From Orientallactaga sibirica (Eukaryota > Chordata > Mammalia > Rodentia > Dipodidae): 64,000 nucleotides of DNA. The stretch lies in assembly GCA_036365145.1 (NCBI GenBank), contig JAEOAD010000034.1:20861501-20925500 (forward strand), written 5' to 3'. Position numbers and translations under genes: made by a program. This document shows, piece after piece, positions 58,768 to 64,000 of the stretch (position 1 is the stretch's first letter; every line of letters starts with the position of its first letter). The notes beneath the pieces were generated by a model. The model searched no databases, had not been told where the DNA came from, and saw only the letters and a list, made by a program, of their open reading frames with translations.

Positions 58768-59061
58768 TAGCTGAAAAAAATAGCTCAGTTGGTAAAGTCC
58801 TTGCCTTGCAAGCATGAGAACCTTTGTTCACTCTCCAGTGCCCATGGAAAATGCCAGGTGTGGTGGCACACAGGCACACACCTGTAATCCCAGCACTAGG
58901 GAGGCAGTCAGGTGGATACTAGGGACTTAGCCTAATTGATGAGCTGTAAGCCACTGAGAGACTTTGTTTTCAAAAAAAGCAAAAAGGATGGAGAGAAATC
59001 CTGAGGAACAACACCCAAAGTTGTCATATCTCTCTCTCTCTTACTTTCTCTCTCTCTCTTA

Positions 59062-59121
<60 letters not shown>

Positions 59122-59125
59122 AATA
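58768..59125 (+). repeat. B2/B3-like SINE with (CT)n(CA)n end
   Basis: AATAGCTCAGTTGGTAAAGT tRNA-like head, CACCTGTAATCCCAGCACTA, then CT repeats (59029-59088) and CA repeats (59088-59120). Confidence 0.8.
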
Positions 59126-59764
59126 CATGTACATGATGTATGCATTTTAAAAAGCCAGAGGGCTGGAGTCCCGTCAGCATTGACCTGTATTCCTCAGGCT
59201 CACACACCACTGCAGCCTTCCACACAGTGAGGGGAAAAGACAGAGGCACTCAAGTTTTCTGAGTACAGAATCCTAGAACGGTGTCCTGACAAAATTAGAA
59301 AAGCCCCTCACCAGCTATCCTATTGCAGTTCAGGAAAATTAGAAAGTTTGTATCACAGAAGTTCACATATCAACCTCAAAAAGGGGGCTACTCTCAAAAA
59401 AGCAACAGAAAATTCACAATACACTCAAGAGTGAGCACTTAACATTCTCAGTTATGCCCATGTGCCCAGGGAAGTAGATGGTCAGTTCCACTGACCCTAA
59501 AGCACACAGGGCTGGAGAGAGTCTCAGACCCTTCCCAAACAGAACAGAGCTACTGAGTCAGAGCGACCTGACTTGACGGGGTACCAGAGAAGGAGCAACA
59601 TAGTCCAGCACCAGCACCCTACACACCACGCACCACAACACAGCGACTCATTCACTGTAGTCCTGTAATCATGGGACCTCTTGACAATGGCGTGTAAACT
59701 ATGAATCCTCCAGGGTGGAAAGGCGCATGCGTGCACACACACACAATCCTTGCATACAAGTCTC
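59126..59764 (+). other. Intron 2, nothing recognised
   Basis: Unique sequence. Confidence 0.4.
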
Positions 59765-59905
59765 TATATTTTTATTTTATTTATCCATTTATAAGAGAGA
59801 GAAAGAGAGGATGAGAATGGGCATGCTAGGACCTCTTACTCCAGAGATGCCACTTTGTGCCCCTGGCAAGCAAGTGCCTTTACCCACGAAGCCATCTCCC
59901 CCAAG
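59765..59905 (-). repeat. tRNA-derived lineage SINE, internally deleted
   Basis: ATTTATAAGAGAGAGAAAGA, AATGGGCATGCTAGGACCTC and AAGCCATCTCCCCC; the middle is shortened. Ends about 200 bases before exon 3. Confidence 0.85.
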
Positions 59906-60105
59906 TCTTTAATTTTGAGTACAGTGTAACTGTTATTATGGTATGCCAGTCCCATGTGGTTTCCCACTCCGAGCAACTGGTCTCCAAGCCCGATGAAATC
60001 TAAAACACCACCTCTCTGAATTTGGTTGTGGGTTTTGCAAGTCAGGACCCAAAACTTCCTCTGCTGGACCCCTGGATGCGAGTACCTCTGTTCTCTTCCC
60101 TGCAG

Positions 60106-61515
60106 GCCGTCTGGACACCAGGCCCTTCTGCAGCGGCAGGGGCAACTTCAGCACGGAAGGCTGCGGCTGTGTGTGTGAGCCAGGCTGGAAAGGCCCCAAT
60201 TGCTCTGAGGCCGAATGTCCGGGCAACTGTCACCTCCGAGGCCAGTGCGTGGATGGACAGTGTGTCTGTGACGAGGGCTTCACTGGCGAGGACTGTAGCC
60301 AGCTGGCCTGTGCCAGCGACTGCAATGACCAGGGCAGGTGTGTGAATGGGGTCTGCGTCTGCTTCGAAGGCTACTCGGGGGTCGACTGCGGTCAGGAGGT
60401 CTGCCCGGTGCCCTGCAGCGTGGAACATGGCACGTGCTTGAACGGCCGGTGCGTGTGCCAAGATGGCTTTGCGGGGGACGACTGCAATGAGCCGTTGTGT
60501 CTCCACAACTGCTTCAACCGGGGGCGGTGCGTGGAGAACGAATGCGTGTGCGACGAGGGCTTCACTGGGGACGACTGCAGCGAGCTCATCTGTCCTAATG
60601 ACTGCTTCGACCGCGGCCGCTGTGTCAACGGCACCTGCTACTGCGACGAGGGCTTCACTGGGGATGACTGCGGCGAGCTCACCTGTCCCAACGCCTGCCA
60701 GGGTCACGGCCGCTGCGAGGAAGGCCAGTGCGTGTGCGACGAGGGCTTTGCGGGCGCTGACTGCAGCGAGGTGCGGTGTCCCTCCGATTGTCACCACCGC
60801 GGCCGCTGCCTCCACGGGCGCTGTGAGTGCGACGATGGATTCGCTGGGCCCGACTGCGGGGACCTCCAGTGTCCCCATGGCTGCAGTGGGCATGGCCGCT
60901 GCGTCAACGGGCAGTGCGTGTGCGACGAAGGCTACACGGGCGAGGCCTGCAGCCAGAGGCGGTGTCCCAGTGACTGTCACAACCGGGGCCGCTGCGTGCA
61001 CGGCCAGTGTGTGTGCGAGCAGGGCTTCCAGGGCTTCGACTGCAGCGACATGAGCTGTCCCAACGACTGCCACCAGCGTGGACGCTGCGTGAATGGCATG
61101 TGTGTCTGCCACGACGATTACACCGGGGAGGACTGCAGAGACCGCCGCTGCCCTAGGGATTGCAGCCACCGGGGTCGCTGTGTGGAGGGGCAGTGCGTGT
61201 GTGAGGACGGCTTCACTGGTCCCGACTGCTCCCAGCTCTCCTGCCCCAACGACTGCCATGGCCAGGGACGGTGCGTGAACGGGCAGTGCATCTGCCACGA
61301 GGGCTTCACGGGCAAAGACTGTAAGGAACGAAGGTGCCCTAGCGACTGCCATGGACAGGGTCGCTGTGAAGATGGGCAGTGCATCTGCCACGAGGGCTTC
61401 ACAGGCCTGGACTGCGGACAGCGATCCTGCCCGGGTGACTGCAGCAACATGGGACAGTGTGTCTCGGGCCGCTGCATCTGCAATGTGGGCTACACTGGAG
61501 ATGACTGCTCCCAGG
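60106..61515 (+). CDS. TNC: TNC exon 3: half EGF repeat and 14 EGF-like repeats
   Basis: Encodes residues 153-622 plus one base (470 codons, phase 1 in and out). A truncated EGF motif (about 161-173, with a possible N-glycosylation site N166-F-S) is followed by 14 complete tenascin-type EGF repeats (about 174-621). Each is 31 residues (the third is 32) with six cysteines in the order C-x3-C-x5-C-x4-C-x-C-x8-C. This number matches mammalian TNC. The repeats form the inner rod of each arm and are known as weak, matrix-tethered EGF-receptor ligands. The fifth repeat has an NGT glycosylation site. The exon is far more GC- and CpG-rich than its flanking introns and has a 93-bp period. The donor CAGG then GTGAGT is a consensus. 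No stop or frameshift is present; reading past the donor gives intron translation only. Confidence 0.97.
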
Positions 61516-61789
61516 GTGAGTACCAACATGCAAAGCCAGCTGGGATGTGGTCCTGGTGGAGAGCAGACTGGGAACCTATCAGAGAACTAAGTCTGGATTT
61601 AGCCACACAGATTCTTGTCATAGATTATATGAGTGCATGTGGATTAAACAGGCTTATGCTTGCCCTGACTCACTGAGTGGGGCTGTGGCCCACCTTCCAG
61701 GACACAATGACCTGGATGAAGGCTTGAAGGGTCAGAGAAATGATGTCATTTTCCTGAGGACACACACACACAAAAATGATATTTGAACT

Positions 61790-62130
61790 GCTCTTACTGG
61801 TAGCCTGACAACCAGCCCCACGATGATGGTGACAAGCAAGGCGATCAATCCAGCCCTATCAAAACAGAAACCCAGAGGCTGCAGAGGACTCAACACTAAA
61901 TCTGACTGCCAACAAGCCTGCCACGGATCAGGGAACATTGTGGAAGAGGGGTCGGAAAGAGTGTAAGAGCCACAGAGTGGGTAGGAATATGCTGAAGCAC
62001 AGTCCCCCATTACCCCACAGGGACTGACTGAGGCCTTCAAGACCCCACAGGGAATACCATAGCCCCACTGAGGAGGTCTCCAGGGTAATGGGAGCTAAAG
62101 AGAGGGAATAAAAGAGAATAACCTGTTACA
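61790..62130 (+). mobile_element. L1 3'-end fragment in intron 3
   Basis: GATCAGGGAACATTGTGGAA, GTGTAAGAGCCACAGAGTGG, GAAGCACAGTCCCCCATTAC. Homologous to 2850-3245. Confidence 0.65.
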
Positions 62131-62439
62131 CTTGAGTTGGCCTAGCTCGTCTGTTGAGTGGAATGACTAATACCCAGGATGAGGGTATTAGGTTACTCTC
62201 CACTGACTTTAAAGCAACAGCCAAAACAACTTCTATTTGAAACAGAAGTGACGATAATTCAGCAAAATTGAACAGACAAGATTAAACAAAATAAATTCTT
62301 TCAAGTGCAATCAGCTTAAAAAGAAAAACTAAGTACTGAATAGTTAGGAAGTAGACCAATCTCTTCAGTTGTATTTTTTAAACTATTATGCTTTTTCTCT
62401 ATTCATATAAATATATATATCTTACATAGGTTATAATCT

Positions 62440-62660
62440 TGAATGCCTTCACCCTGGTCTCCATTTCCCTGGGGGGCCCTCCTCAGCAGGGTACTTGGTG
62501 TTCACTGTGGGGTAATTAGGGACTCTGGGGACTGTGCCTCAGGACATTTCTACCCACTCTATGGCTCTTATAATCTTCATGACAACTCTTCCACAACAGG
62601 CCCTGAGCCTTGATGGGAGTGTTAGCAGTTTGCTTTTAAGGTTGAGTTGTCCTTTGATAC
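62440..62660 (-). mobile_element. L1 3'-end fragment, inverted partner
   Basis: Contains TGTGCCTCAGGACATTTCTA, CCCACTCTATGGCTCTTATA and ACAACAGGCCCTGAGCCTTG, whose complement matches the fragment at 61790-62130. Confidence 0.65.
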
Positions 62661-63304
62661 TGTCTTTATCCAAGGAGTGCAAGCACCTCCATAGGAGCTC
62701 TGCTCCCCACACTGAGCACAAACAGGATACAGCGAAGTGCTGAGGAAATACTGGTTGAATGAAAACACAAGGAAAGAGGTGGCTTATATTTAGTGAGAAT
62801 CTTCTTTGCACCTCTCTCATTCCCATAGCCCAACAAAGAACATCTGTCATTGGTAGCCAGGAATGAGTTGATAGCTCAGTGTTTACCATGGCTGAAGCCA
62901 ACAAGCCCACAAGGAGGATACATGAGTTCCAAACCTGATGAAATGAAGTGGGGAAACCTGAGAACTCCTCTGCCTCACTGTCATCTGGGAAATGAAGAAA
63001 CTGGACTATATGAGCCCACATGGATTAACTCACAGGGAGTCAAGCTCAGACTGCACTTTCCCATACCAATGGTATAAGTCTGAGCTGGAGCAAAAAAGTG
63101 AAAGGAGGGCTGAGTTACAAAGTCCTCTGAAAGCCACACTGCTGATCAGAAACTACTTTAGTCTGAAGGCAATGGACTTCTAGAGTTCAAAGGCAATCCT
63201 ATGTGCATAGGCCAGTAATCCCCCCGAAACTCAGGTTCAAGAACGACCTAAACTATCGAGAGAAGTAAATGTCAACCTAGACAACTTAGAGTGACTTGAC
63301 TTTA

Positions 63305-63323
63305 CTTTTTACAAAGTAAAAAG
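63305..63323. other. Short perfect inverted repeat
   Basis: CTTTTTAC, AAA loop, GTAAAAAG: an 8-bp stem in intron 3. Probably incidental. Confidence 0.6.
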
Positions 63324-63532
63324 GGGAGATAAGGGAATGAAGGCTCTCACTTAGCATGCACTAGGCCCTAGAATTGATCTTCAGAACCCTAAAAAAAAAA
63401 GGAAAGAAAAGTTGAGTCACAGCAGGGTCCTAAATTCTACATGTTAGAAACAATGGGAGTGGCACCACAGAGGGAGAGGAAGCCAGATCTCCCTTGCATA
63501 ATAGGGGAGACAGAAAAAGGAAGAAAGCCTAG

Positions 63533-64000
<468 letters not shown>

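Larger units (their letters stand above)
56662..60105 (+). other. TNC: TNC intron 2
   Basis: A 3.4-kb phase-1 intron with GT at 56662 and AG at 60104-60105 after a strong pyrimidine tract. It holds B2/B3-like SINEs, an ID/B4-like fragment, an ancient DNA-transposon-like repeat, a (CT)n(CA)n tract and a short inverted lineage SINE. No coding sequence is supported. Confidence 0.9.

Noticed and set aside
60042..61529. 495-codon minus-strand gene
   Set aside because: It is the exact shadow of the EGF-repeat exon; periodic Ala/Val composition follows from the sense codons. Kept only as a curiosity in the findings.

Overview
This is a 64-kb piece of a rodent nuclear genome that holds the 5' part of the tenascin-C gene (TNC) on the + strand. 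The organism call rests on the interspersed repeats. There are B1-type SINEs with a non-murine 3' half, B2/B3-like SINEs, many MaLR solo LTRs, L1 3' ends, and about twenty copies of a tRNA-derived SINE whose head reads like GGCTGGAGAGATGGCTTAGC. From memory that SINE head is typical of jerboas and relatives (Dipodoidea). I cannot confirm the species without a search.

Layout. Positions 1-29,800 are intergenic DNA upstream of TNC, with repeats and no supportable gene. A compact promoter lies at about 29,480-29,830 (G-rich tract, NF-kB-type site, CArG-like element, octamer, TATA box). Non-coding exon 1 is about 29,833-30,025. Intron 1 (30,026-56,080, 26 kb) has a repeat-poor first 5.6 kb and then many SINEs, LTRs and L1 fragments. 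Exon 2 (56,081-56,661) carries the start codon at 56,205, the signal peptide, the N-terminal assembly domain and the heptad coiled coil. Intron 2 is 56,662-60,105. Exon 3 (60,106-61,515) encodes the half EGF repeat plus all 14 complete EGF-like repeats in one exon. Intron 3 is 61,516-63,587. Exon 4 (63,588-63,851) encodes the first fibronectin type III domain. The window ends in intron 4. The three coding exons join in frame (2,131 nt, 710 complete codons plus one base), all junctions are phase 1 with GT/AG borders, and I see no disabling change. The remaining FNIII domains and the fibrinogen-like globe lie beyond the window.

How it works together: the encoded protein is a secreted extracellular-matrix glycoprotein. 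The N-terminal cysteines and heptads make trimers and then hexabrachions, and the EGF array forms the inner arm. The promoter motifs fit a gene induced by inflammation, mechanical load and developmental factors.

The most interesting non-genic signals are: a long subfamily of the lineage SINE carrying a near-consensus CTCF core; a solo LTR nested in a B1 with a readable target duplication; an inverted pair of L1 3' ends in intron 3; a 32-bp minisatellite with repeated AGGTCA half-sites; and a CpG-dense exon 3 that leaves a 495-codon antisense frame open. I found no previously undescribed multi-gene system.
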